Source: Erysipelotrichaceae bacterium
GTDB lineage: Bacteria > Bacillota_I > Bacilli_A > Erysipelotrichales > Erysipelotrichaceae
Direction of reading: 5' to 3'
Assembly (NCBI GenBank): GCA_020026035.1
Contig: JAHHRC010000005.1
Coordinates: forward strand, 1 to 39,765
Length of the DNA stretch: 39,765 bases
In this document: in pieces, positions 15,655-24,059 of the stretch
How positions within the stretch are numbered: the first letter of the stretch is position 1
How the letters are laid out: every line of letters starts with the position of its first letter
Notes under the pieces: model-generated
Seen by the model: only the letters and a program-made list of their open reading frames with translations
Database searches by the model: none
What the model was told of the DNA's origin: nothing
Position numbers and translations under genes: made by a program

Positions 15655-18600
15655 TTAAAAGATATGTCGAAGCTTCGCAACCCAAACTGCAACAGCCACA
15701 AGAGAAATCGAACCAACCGCTACAGGAGCCGCATAATCCGAACTAAAGATACCACCCTCACTCGCTTCGTCCTCAACAGGCTTACTACCAAGTAAGTTAG
15801 AACCATCAAGATCTAATTCCTCTGACATTTCCATGATGTTTTCATCACTTTCTTCCACGTCCCAGTCAAGAATCAAGTCCACATCCTGAGGCGAAGAACC
15901 ACCCGCAATATCATTCATCACGTCAACTTCAACCGTAGCCTTCAACTTCGTAGGTTTGCCTTCAACTTCAAACGCTACAACCGTCGGGTTACCATCACTG
16001 TCTTTTTCAACAACTTCAACCGGCTTACCATCTACCGTCATCTTAATCAAATGACCTTCTAGACTAGAAACCTTCATTGGCTTAAATGTTAGGTAAACCT
16101 TATATTTACCATCTTCCAACTCTTCAAAGCGAGCATCATGATCTAAGGCATCGTTACCCATGGACAACTCATCCGTACCAAACTTATGCAATACAGCCTT
16201 CACAAGTTTGCCCTTGATTTCCTTTTTACCATCGGCCATTTCAATCGCCTTACTTCCAACACCCTTCGCATTCAACGGAGTTAATGTCGTCGCTGTCTTC
16301 AATAGACTTGGAGATGAAAGATTACCCATATCACTTGGCAATCCACTTACCTTACCAAACACAATATCAACAGGCTGTGGATTTGACTTACCAGCAATAT
16401 CATTCATCACGTCAACTTCAACAACCGCCCCTAAACGATCTGGTTCACCAACCACATCAAACGTCGCCGAAGTCACATACCCATTGCTATCCGTTCCAAC
16501 AGATGTCGGAGTACCATTCACTTCAAAGCGAATAATATGCCCTTCCATACCACGAATCGTAATTGGCTTAAACTTCAATGTTACTCGGTAACCATTTCCA
16601 TTCCGAACAATCGCAGCCTGATGCTCAAGCGCCGCATCACCCATGGAATATGTACCTGTACCAGATTTGAACAAGTGTACTTCAACCGTACTCTTATCCT
16701 TTACACGATTACCGTCGTCAATACTTGGTCCTTTACGAGCACCATTCATTGGAGGTAATTGCACATTCGGTTGTTGTTTAACACGGTTCGTATTGGAACC
16801 CGTATTACGATTCGAGCCACTGTTCAAGTTCGAACCTTGATTCACATTCGTTCTATCATAGGTAGAATCACTCGCAGCACTTGATGCAACCGATTCACTC
16901 TTCGCATCTAACGCTAAGCTACTTAGCTTATCATCAAACACAAAGTCAACATCCTGTGGACTTGATTCACCAGCAATCAAATTCATGACATCTACTTCAA
17001 CATTCGCTCTTACACGGCTTGGATCACCCTTCACCATAAAGGCGATCTCTGTTGGATTTCCACTCGCATCGGTCTTCAAGACTTCTACTGGCTTACCACC
17101 AACAGACATTTTAATCAAATGCCCTTCCTCGCCACGTAGTGCTAGTGGTTTAAACTTCGCAAAGATCTTATAGCCATCTTGTAATCTTTCAACACGGGCA
17201 TAAGGATCTAATGCACCATTCCCCATAGAAAGCTCATTCGTTCCACTCTTCGCAAGGTGAACACGCACCTTATCCTTTACTGGAGCTACAGAACTTCCAC
17301 TTGTTTCACTAGGCTTAGTCGTTACTTCTACTTCTGGTACAAATGGACCAAACACAAGTTGTGTTTGAATCATTTCTTTCTTACCAGAAATTTGTTCTAA
17401 TAAATCAATACGAACACTTGAATCCAAACGATTCAATTCATCTGTTGTCTTAAATCCAACAAGAACAGGATAGCCATTTTCACTTTGAATCACATCCACT
17501 GGACGTCCTTCGACTTCCATATGTGTAATATGACTTGCACCACTTCCAACTTCAATTGGACTCAATGTTATAAACACTTGTTTTCCATCTTCTGTATTTA
17601 CATACTTCGCTTTCTTAACAAGCGCCTTATTTCCTTGTGCAACCACATTTGTATTTGGCTTTACAAGATGCACATCAATTTCTTTCATCTTTCCAACTGG
17701 TTTACTTGGAGTTGTCGTTTCTGCCGTTTTATCTACAGTTGGCGTCGTTTCAGGTTCTTCCTTCGCAATACTTAGACCCAACGAATCCAAGTCTTCTAAG
17801 AACACAAAGTCAACATCTTGTGGATGTGAAAGTCCATCTTTAGGTAATTCATTCATAACGTCTACTTCTACATTCGCAAGTACACGCTTTGGTGAACCCT
17901 TTACAACAAACGCCACATCTACTGGACGTCCTTCTTCATCGGTTTTTAGAACTTCAACGTCTTTTCCTTCAACCTTGAACTTTAATAAATGACCAACAAG
18001 CTTTTGAACCTTCATTGGCTTAAAGGAAGCCACAATACGATAGCCTTCTTCAACCTTCGTTACCTTCGCAGTTGGAACTAAAGACCCATTTCCCATGGAC
18101 TTTGTATTTTCGCCCTTTTTGTATAAGGCAACACCAACGGTAGCTTCTGTCTTTGTGTCTGTTGGTGTTTCAACTGTAGGTTCTTCTACTTCAGGTTCTG
18201 TTGTGTCTTCTTCAATTGCCTTTACATCTAACGCAATCGCCTTAGACATTACAAGTAATTGATTATGATTTTCTACAACCGCTAGAACAACTTGCTCACC
18301 ATCCGCAACACTTGCCACATCAAAGCTTGCTTTTCCATTAGTACCAACTTCACCGATCTTAACAATTTGATCATTGTTTAAAACCATCGCAATCAATGGA
18401 GATGTACTGCTGTAATCTAGAGATACTACCGTACCTTTACGCTTTTCATTGCTTGTTTGTAAATCAGCTTTTGTACCTTGTACAACCAACTGCCATACAT
18501 TACTTGTAAGACCTTCAATTGCCTTAAGACCCTTATTAAAGCCTTTATTCGCATCAACAGTCATAATGATATTGGCCTTACTTAAATTCATCGCTGGATA

Positions 18601-21552
18601 CATCGCAGTTGGATCTTTCCAGTCCTGGTTGAATGCTTCAATATTACCCTTTGGTTTTACACCGACTAATTTAAATTTATCTTCATATTCACTAAATTGA
18701 AGACTTCGAGACAAGTAGAACTCAAATGTCTTTCTACCTTCTGGAGACGCAAATCCATAAGAAGGATATGCAAGCTCTTTCGCAGAAAGTAAGAACACCT
18801 TATCTGTCGTTTCAAATTCCGAACCGTAGATATTGGAGAATGAACCCCAGTTTTCACGAAGATCCATCGTTTCTAATGTCGTTTCCACGATCATCTTCTT
18901 TTCTTCTTCAGAGAAGCTATTGTAGAATTCCCCATTCAAATATGTACGGGCATGTGAATCGTTCCATTTCACAGCCTTTTCTTCCGTATTCCATGGAACC
19001 ATCACGTAATCTTCCGCCATGATTAATAGCTTTCCGGAATCTTCTTCTACATTTGTTTCACGGTTCAAAGATACACCTATATCTAAGACTTTATATGTCT
19101 TACCACCAAACTTCACACGAGACCCTTGCCATGGTGCATAGTTTGGATGTGGATTGTTGTCAGGGTAGACATTCCCTGGACGCATTAATCCAGATGTCTT
19201 ATCCGCAACTATCGACTTATCGTTAAATCCAGCAACGTACATCAATCCCGCACGTGCCGCTCTTAATTCAAGTACTTTCGCATCAATCGTTTCTTGAGTT
19301 AATACTGCACGATTTTCTGGCAATAGCACTTCTTTACAATCATTTAGAACACGAAGATATTCATTGAAGGATGCTTCTGTGTAAAGATCTTTGTGATCTT
19401 CACTAATCTTTCCTTTCTGTGAGAAATCTTCCTTGATATACGTATCCGCAATATCAATTTCATCTTGCAAGATCTCCGGACGCATACCAGCTACGATGGA
19501 TGTATAATCCAACACTAAGTCCGTTGGATATTGACGCTCCGCATTCGCAATCGAACTCATTTCTGTACGGAATACACCATCATCTGGATAGTATGGCATC
19601 TCAAAGGAACATGTTCCTTCATGGTTTTTATCTACATTCATTGTGAATGGAATCGTTCCACCATCTTTGTGGTAAATTTTCAAATCACGAATTGCTTGAC
19701 GCCCTTGGAAATCCGAATAAGACCCAAGTTCAAGCGTAATCGTACTTTTACCATTCTCTGTTGAAACACGTGCCCAAGGCTTCACAACCATCTTATCGGT
19801 TCCTGGAGGATGGGCAAAGGCAGAATTGGCTTCTACACGAATAAAGTGTAACGAATCTCCTTCAAATGGATTCGCTAACTTCTCACGAAGCTTACTATAA
19901 CCCCTTAAGATTGCTAAATACTTTTCAGCAGGATCGGCCATTGTTGGCATTGCCTTCACAGCCGCATCATATGATTCTTTTGATTTATCGTAGAATTCTT
20001 TTCCTTCTATCTTTTCGTTCACTTTTGCAATTAAACTGTTTAACGCTTCTTGGTTCGTACCAGCTTCAGTAATATTGGAAACACTGAATCTTACCTTGTT
20101 ATCCATGATATTGGAATAGATATGGGCACGATACACATGATCCTTCACACCCTCTGGTAAATCCACAATCAATAAACCATTATTTCCAGAAGTAAGAATA
20201 AATTCTGTATTCAACGCAGTTTGATCTGTGACACCATCATTCACATACAAGGTTAACCCTGTACAGTAAGAATTCGCCCCCATAATCTCTGTCACTTGGA
20301 AATGCACCAACAAATGATCCACGCCATCCGCTGTACGAATGACTTCCGCATCGTTAATCAATACAGGAGAAGCCATTGAAGGCGTTCCATCCTGTTCATT
20401 ATGCAACAGGTTGACCTTACAATTACGGAATCCAACCGTTTCAACACTTGGCTCTACTTCTGGCACAGTCTCTTCAGAAGCACCTGTTTCTACATAGGTA
20501 CCATCTTTAAAGATAATCTTCACTTTCGCATCTTTTGTATTCCCAGTTTTCTTCAGTGCAGTTAAAACACGACCTCCACTTGTATTTAGGAAATTCGTAA
20601 CCCATGTCGCTGCAAGCGTACTCATCGCACGATTCTTCGCATCCGGTTCTGCAGCTTCTACAAACTCTTCACCGTTGATGATAATTGTATGAATGTTATC
20701 GTACGTAAATGATCTCTGTTCAAACCCAGCTTTTGTCTTAAACGCTTCTAAGTCTGTGAAAAGAATACCCCACTTCTCACTCCAACCAGATTCTTCTTCA
20801 TAAAAACCAGCAAATTGAATCCCAAAGGATGTCTCTTTTTTCAAAGTCTCAGGTAACGCAGGCACTTCAACCGCAGGTTCCGTCACCTCAGGAGTTGTAC
20901 TTCCCGTTGTTGTAGAAGTTTCTTCTGTTGTGGCAGTTTCTTCCGTTGTACCTGTCGATTCACTACCAGCAGTAGCAGTTTCATCAACTGCAGGAGTCGT
21001 TTCTTCTACCGCAGGAGTTGTTGTCCCTAACTTTTTTGCACGTTCTTCCGCAGACATTGTATTTGTGACTGAAACACGTGCAATCTTTCCATCTGGCATA
21101 TAACATTCCAGCACAAAATCATCTAAACCTACTAGAGGCAGAACTAAATCTTCCTTAAATGTTTGGAACGTAGAATTACTTTCTCCATTCCCATAATTCG
21201 AAGCCTTTAATCCTGCATCCTTTACTGACATAATTGGACCGCCATTCACACGAATATATCCAGTCAATAAGAATTGATCACGATCCAATGCAGTCATATA
21301 CGGCTCACCGGTTTTATAATTCATTTCTTTGAATGATATTTCGAATAATACATTCCCAGAATAATCCATCTTCAACCGCGTTCCATACGACCCGGATTTC
21401 AAAATATACTTCGTTGACGCTTCAGCACTCGCAAAGTCTGGCGTCGATCCTGCCGCAAAGACAGTCGTTGTTGTGATTTGTGTTGCCATCGATAAAACAA
21501 GCATAATGGACATCACAATGTTTAAGCATTTCTTACTAAGAGATTTTGCCAT
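15655..21552 (-). CDS. Giant surface haem receptor with NEAT-like repeats (Shr-like role)
   Basis: 1965 residues with a signal peptide (about 1-34). An N-terminal domain is followed by a Glu/Thr-rich linker (about 180-220). Two divergent NEAT-like units lie at about 373-489 (PSMASPVL) and 564-681, separated by FIVAR-like helical segments. A DUF6273-like domain spans about 776-997 (NDSHARTYLNGEFYNSF). Five repeats follow at about 1134-1257, 1287-1402, 1427-1547, 1617-1731 and 1782-1899. Four of them share SMGN-x-x-L, FKPM/FKPL/FKPI, GHLIKM-like and VEVDVMN; the second is degenerate (AQGN, RIDLLEQ). The usual NEAT YxxxY haem motif is not seen. The C-terminus is a membrane helix ending KLRHIF with no LPXTG. 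As first gene of the shp-htsABC-like operon it probably captures haem or haemoprotein at the surface. The NEAT assignment is by pattern. Confidence 0.8.
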   Translation of the reverse strand: MAKSLSKKCLNIVMSIMLVLSMATQITTTTVFAAGSTPDFASAEASTKYILKSGSYGTRLKMDYSGNVLFEISFKEMNYKTGEPYMTALDRDQFLLTGYIRVNGGPIMSVKDAGLKASNYGNGESNSTFQTFKEDLVLPLVGLDDFVLECYMPDGKIARVSVTNTMSAEERAKKLGTTTPAVEETTPAVDETATAGSESTGTTEETATTEETSTTTGSTTPEVTEPAVEVPALPETLKKETSFGIQFAGFYEEESGWSEKWGILFTDLEAFKTKAGFEQRSFTYDNIHTIIINGEEFVEAAEPDAKNRAMSTLAATWVTNFLNTSGGRVLTALKKTGNTKDAKVKIIFKDGTYVETGASEETVPEVEPSVETVGFRNCKVNLLHNEQDGTPSMASPVLINDAEVIRTADGVDHLLVHFQVTEIMGANSYCTGLTLYVNDGVTDQTALNTEFILTSGNNGLLIVDLPEGVKDHVYRAHIYSNIMDNKVRFSVSNITEAGTNQEALNSLIAKVNEKIEGKEFYDKSKESYDAAVKAMPTMADPAEKYLAILRGYSKLREKLANPFEGDSLHFIRVEANSAFAHPPGTDKMVVKPWARVSTENGKSTITLELGSYSDFQGRQAIRDLKIYHKDGGTIPFTMNVDKNHEGTCSFEMPYYPDDGVFRTEMSSIANAERQYPTDLVLDYTSIVAGMRPEILQDEIDIADTYIKEDFSQKGKISEDHKDLYTEASFNEYLRVLNDCKEVLLPENRAVLTQETIDAKVLELRAARAGLMYVAGFNDKSIVADKTSGLMRPGNVYPDNNPHPNYAPWQGSRVKFGGKTYKVLDIGVSLNRETNVEEDSGKLLIMAEDYVMVPWNTEEKAVKWNDSHARTYLNGEFYNSFSEEEKKMIVETTLETMDLRENWGSFSNIYGSEFETTDKVFLLSAKELAYPSYGFASPEGRKTFEFYLSRSLQFSEYEDKFKLVGVKPKGNIEAFNQDWKDPTAMYPAMNLSKANIIMTVDANKGFNKGLKAIEGLTSNVWQLVVQGTKADLQTSNEKRKGTVVSLDYSSTSPLIAMVLNNDQIVKIGEVGTNGKASFDVASVADGEQVVLAVVENHNQLLVMSKAIALDVKAIEEDTTEPEVEEPTVETPTDTKTEATVGVALYKKGENTKSMGNGSLVPTAKVTKVEEGYRIVASFKPMKVQKLVGHLLKFKVEGKDVEVLKTDEEGRPVDVAFVVKGSPKRVLANVEVDVMNELPKDGLSHPQDVDFVFLEDLDSLGLSIAKEEPETTPTVDKTAETTTPSKPVGKMKEIDVHLVKPNTNVVAQGNKALVKKAKYVNTEDGKQVFITLSPIEVGSGASHITHMEVEGRPVDVIQSENGYPVLVGFKTTDELNRLDSSVRIDLLEQISGKKEMIQTQLVFGPFVPEVEVTTKPSETSGSSVAPVKDKVRVHLAKSGTNELSMGNGALDPYARVERLQDGYKIFAKFKPLALRGEEGHLIKMSVGGKPVEVLKTDASGNPTEIAFMVKGDPSRVRANVEVDVMNLIAGESSPQDVDFVFDDKLSSLALDAKSESVASSAASDSTYDRTNVNQGSNLNSGSNRNTGSNTNRVKQQPNVQLPPMNGARKGPSIDDGNRVKDKSTVEVHLFKSGTGTYSMGDAALEHQAAIVRNGNGYRVTLKFKPITIRGMEGHIIRFEVNGTPTSVGTDSNGYVTSATFDVVGEPDRLGAVVEVDVMNDIAGKSNPQPVDIVFGKVSGLPSDMGNLSSPSLLKTATTLTPLNAKGVGSKAIEMADGKKEIKGKLVKAVLHKFGTDELSMGNDALDHDARFEELEDGKYKVYLTFKPMKVSSLEGHLIKMTVDGKPVEVVEKDSDGNPTVVAFEVEGKPTKLKATVEVDVMNDIAGGSSPQDVDLILDWDVEESDENIMEMSEELDLDGSNLLGSKPVEDEASEGGIFSSDYAAPVAVGSISLVAVAVWVAKLRHIF

Positions 21553-21607
21553 AACTCACTTTCCTTTCCTCTAGTGATTCTTGTTGGTTCATACATGATT
21601 TAACACG

Positions 21608-21663
21608 AGACACGTCGTACAAATAACCTTAAATTTACATCTTGAGGTTAAAAAAACGTGTCT
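21608..21663 (-). promoter_or_regulatory. Stem-loop in the leader of the haem operon
   Basis: Outer arms AGACACGT (21608-21615) and ACGTGTCT (21656-21663) enclose inner arms TAACCT (21624-21629) and AGGTTA (21645-21650). If the promoter lies upstream, this folds in the 5' untranslated RNA about 55 bases before the start codon. No known riboswitch class is recognised. Confidence 0.4.
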
Positions 21664-21697
21664 ACTTTTTGTGATAAATCCTTTAATCTACACATAT

Positions 21698-21713
21698 CTA
21701 ACTCTATAGTTAG
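21698..21713. promoter_or_regulatory. Inverted repeat 1 upstream of the haem operon
   Basis: CTAACT, CTAT, AGTTAG is a perfect 6-bp dyad. It shares the GTTAG core with the dyad at 21736-21761, so the pair may be operators for a haem- or iron-responsive repressor. No standard Fur box is seen. Confidence 0.4.
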
Positions 21714-21735
21714 TGCGACTTAACAATTAAATCAT

Positions 21736-21761
21736 AAAGTTAGTTCAATGTCACTAACTTT
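21736..21761. promoter_or_regulatory. Inverted repeat 2 upstream of the haem operon
   Basis: AAAGTTAGT (21736-21744), 8-bp spacer, ACTAACTTT (21753-21761); the 9-bp arms are perfect. No T run follows on either strand, which argues against a terminator and for an operator. Confidence 0.45.
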
Positions 21762-21787
21762 GATCTAGAATTATGGCATTTTAAAGT

Positions 21788-21819
21788 AAAAAATCACCCG
21801 ATTTTTATAAACCAGGTGA
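21788..21819 (-). terminator. Terminator of the purine salvage pair
   Basis: On the - strand TCACCTG (21819-21813) pairs with CGGGTGA (21800-21794), followed by six T, just after the deaminase stop codon. Confidence 0.75.
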
Positions 21820-21827
21820 CCTTTTTT

Positions 21828-23129
21828 CTATTCGTTGTACAAACGCTTCACAGCCGCTTCTACATCTTGGTAAATACGCTTCTCATCCAATGTCATAAAT
21901 TGCCCATTTTCATACAAAATCGTACCATCAACCATCGTCATACAAACATCACTTCCCTGTGCCGAATACGCAATCAAGGAAATCGCATCTAAGTTTGGCT
22001 TTAAGTGTGGCTTATTCAAGTCTAAGGCAATCAAGTCTGCCTTCTTACCAACTTCAATACTACCCGTATCATTACGCCCTTGAAGCTTCGCTCCATTCAC
22101 CGTAGCCATACGCACAACATCCTTCGCCTTCACAATCGTTGGATCATTCGTATACCCATTGTGAATGACACTTGCTAAATGCATTTCTTCAAACATATTA
22201 AGGTTGTTATTGGAGGCAGTACCATCGGTTCCAATCGTTACATTAATACCCATGTCTAACATCTTTTGAATCGGCGCAAAGCCTGACCCTAACTTCATAT
22301 TCGAAGTCGGATTATGGGCAACACTTACACCCTTCTTCTTCATAAGTTCTAAATCGGAATCTTCGACCCAAACACAATGTGCCGCATGCGTTGGTAAATC
22401 AAACAACCCACAAGAATCAAACCACTCGGCAGGAGTCATTCCATATTTCTTCTTACACTCTTCATGTTCATGCTTTGTTTCCGACATATGGATATGCATT
22501 CTAGCACCCATCTTCTTCGCATCATTCACATAGCCTTCGACATATTCCTTACAGTTTGTATACTCGGCATGCACACTAAAATCCACTAACAAACGCCCAT
22601 TGGCTGTATTATGGAAATTCTCATAGAACGAACAAGCAATCGGACCTCTTCCAAACTCTTCGTAAGAAACCCCATCTTCATACCCAGCCATTACACGACA
22701 TAGATTTGCTTTGATTCCACATTCTTGTACCAACTTTGCACAAATCTCAGGCTCCATATACATATCGGTAAAGGAAGTCGTACCACTGGCAATCATTTCC
22801 AATAACGCAAGCTCATATCCTGCCTTAAAGTCTTCTAACGTCAAACGTTCTTCAATTGGGAAAATCGTATCAAACAACCAACTCTGCAAGCTTAAATCAC
22901 TTCCTACCCCGCGTAACAACGTCATTGCTGTATGCGTATGCGTATTAATCAAACCTGGCATCACAAGCTTACCAGACATATCCTTCACTTCATCATACGC
23001 TTCACTTGGTTCAACATCTCCAACATACACAATCGTATCGCCATCAATGCCAACAAAGCCATCTTTTATAAAATGAAACTCGTCATTAACAGTCTCTAAT
23101 ACCCCACAATGCGCTAATAATCTTCTCAT
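21828..23129 (-). CDS. mtaD: 5'-methylthioadenosine/S-adenosylhomocysteine deaminase (amidohydrolase family)
   Basis: 433 residues from ATG 23129, chosen because GGTGGAG stands five bases upstream and its ATG overlaps the PNP stop as ATGA. Metal-binding features of the Atz/Trz amidohydrolases are all present: NTHTHT (H64, H66), HIHMSET, HAAHCV and GTDGTASNNN. The length and the sequences MTLLRG, LSLQSWL and GTTSFTDMYM fit the MtaD/SAH deaminase group. The reaction is hydrolytic deamination of MTA, SAH and possibly adenosine to the inosyl compounds. The exact substrate preference is inferred. Coupling to PNP suggests that deamination and phosphorolysis are consecutive steps. Confidence 0.85.
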   Translation of the reverse strand: MRRLLAHCGVLETVNDEFHFIKDGFVGIDGDTIVYVGDVEPSEAYDEVKDMSGKLVMPGLINTHTHTAMTLLRGVGSDLSLQSWLFDTIFPIEERLTLEDFKAGYELALLEMIASGTTSFTDMYMEPEICAKLVQECGIKANLCRVMAGYEDGVSYEEFGRGPIACSFYENFHNTANGRLLVDFSVHAEYTNCKEYVEGYVNDAKKMGARMHIHMSETKHEHEECKKKYGMTPAEWFDSCGLFDLPTHAAHCVWVEDSDLELMKKKGVSVAHNPTSNMKLGSGFAPIQKMLDMGINVTIGTDGTASNNNLNMFEEMHLASVIHNGYTNDPTIVKAKDVVRMATVNGAKLQGRNDTGSIEVGKKADLIALDLNKPHLKPNLDAISLIAYSAQGSDVCMTMVDGTILYENGQFMTLDEKRIYQDVEAAVKRLYNE

Positions 23130-23950
23130 AGTTTCTCCACCTCTATACACTTCACAACGTCATATAAGTATGCACTAAACGGCTTTTGAATCGAACTTGC
23201 GACCTCATTCACTTCTTCAATCGTAAGTGGCTGATCCAAAACACCCGACGCCATGTTTGATACAAAGGATATACCAAGAACCGGCAAACCACAATGCGCA
23301 GCCGTCAAACTTTCACTCACACAAGACATCCCAACAACATCCCCACCAAGCATACGAATCGCGCGAATTTCAGCCGGTGTTTCAAATTGTGGACCCTGCA
23401 TAAACCAATACACACCCTTATGTACCGTCAAATTCGAACGCTTACAACAAGCCATTGCCACCTCTAACAAGTATTTATCATACATATTCGTGACATCCAC
23501 AAACCTAGGACCTAAGGCATCCTCATTCTTTCCTCGAAGCGGACTATACCCACTAAACATCACATGATCTTCCACCAACATCAAATCCCCTGGCTTATAC
23601 TCCAAATTCACACCACCAACCGCATTGGTAAGAATCACACACTTCGCTCCAACAAGCTTCATCACACGCATTGGAATCGCTAACTCTTCAAACGAATAGC
23701 CCTCATAGGAATGAAAACGACCACTCATACAAAGCACACGCTTATCCGCCATCTTTCCATACAAAAGCTTCCCCTCATGCCCAACATTTGTCGTCTTTAA
23801 AAACCCAGGAATCTCTTCGTAAGGAATCACAGTCACATCGACCAAACTTTCCTTCAATGGCCCTAAGCCACTTCCTAACACAATCGCAAGATCCACTTGC
23901 CCTTGAATCCTCTTTTGAATATACTCTGCCGCTAATTCATAGTTCTTCAT
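23126..23950 (-). CDS. punA: Purine-nucleoside phosphorylase, trimeric class
   Basis: 274 residues from ATG 23950, which has GGGAGGG four bases upstream; the frame stays open to 24037 but the extra 29 residues have no support. Visible family features are the phosphate loop GSGLGPL (near 30), GRFHSYEGY, LTNAVGGVN, the FETPAEIRA block, GMSCVSESLTAAHCG and FVSNMASG. These are features of the NP-I trimeric PNP/MTAP fold. The Glu in CVSE and Asn in SNMA are at the usual base-binding positions, favouring 6-oxopurines. The reaction is phosphorolysis of inosine/guanosine-type nucleosides to base and sugar 1-phosphate. The stop codon overlaps the mtaD start. Confidence 0.9.
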   Translation of the reverse strand: MKNYELAAEYIQKRIQGQVDLAIVLGSGLGPLKESLVDVTVIPYEEIPGFLKTTNVGHEGKLLYGKMADKRVLCMSGRFHSYEGYSFEELAIPMRVMKLVGAKCVILTNAVGGVNLEYKPGDLMLVEDHVMFSGYSPLRGKNEDALGPRFVDVTNMYDKYLLEVAMACCKRSNLTVHKGVYWFMQGPQFETPAEIRAIRMLGGDVVGMSCVSESLTAAHCGLPVLGISFVSNMASGVLDQPLTIEEVNEVASSIQKPFSAYLYDVVKCIEVEKL

Positions 23951-24002
23951 AAGCCCTCCCTTTTGCACTACAAACCATCTCTTATATTCTTTACATAATT
24001 CA

Positions 24003-24010
24003 ATTATAAT
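24003..24010. promoter_or_regulatory. Overlapping divergent -10 elements between punA and the TPR gene
   Basis: ATTATAAT contains TATAAT on the + strand (24005-24010) and TATAAT on the - strand (24008-24003). Matching -35 boxes are poor on both sides, so this is a weak call. Confidence 0.35.
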
Positions 24011-24059
24011 AAGACTTAGAACAACAAAAAAGCACAAGTATGCTAGAAAGAAGGTAATT

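Noticed and set aside
15655..18180. Repeated DNA read as a possible CRISPR or satellite array
   Set aside because: The periodicity is 115-165 codons, divergent at DNA level and explained by protein repeats; there are no short direct repeats with spacers.
23951..24037. Hydrophobic N-terminal extension of PNP
   Set aside because: It crosses the divergent promoter region; GGGAGGG precedes ATG 23950, and PNP needs no membrane segment.
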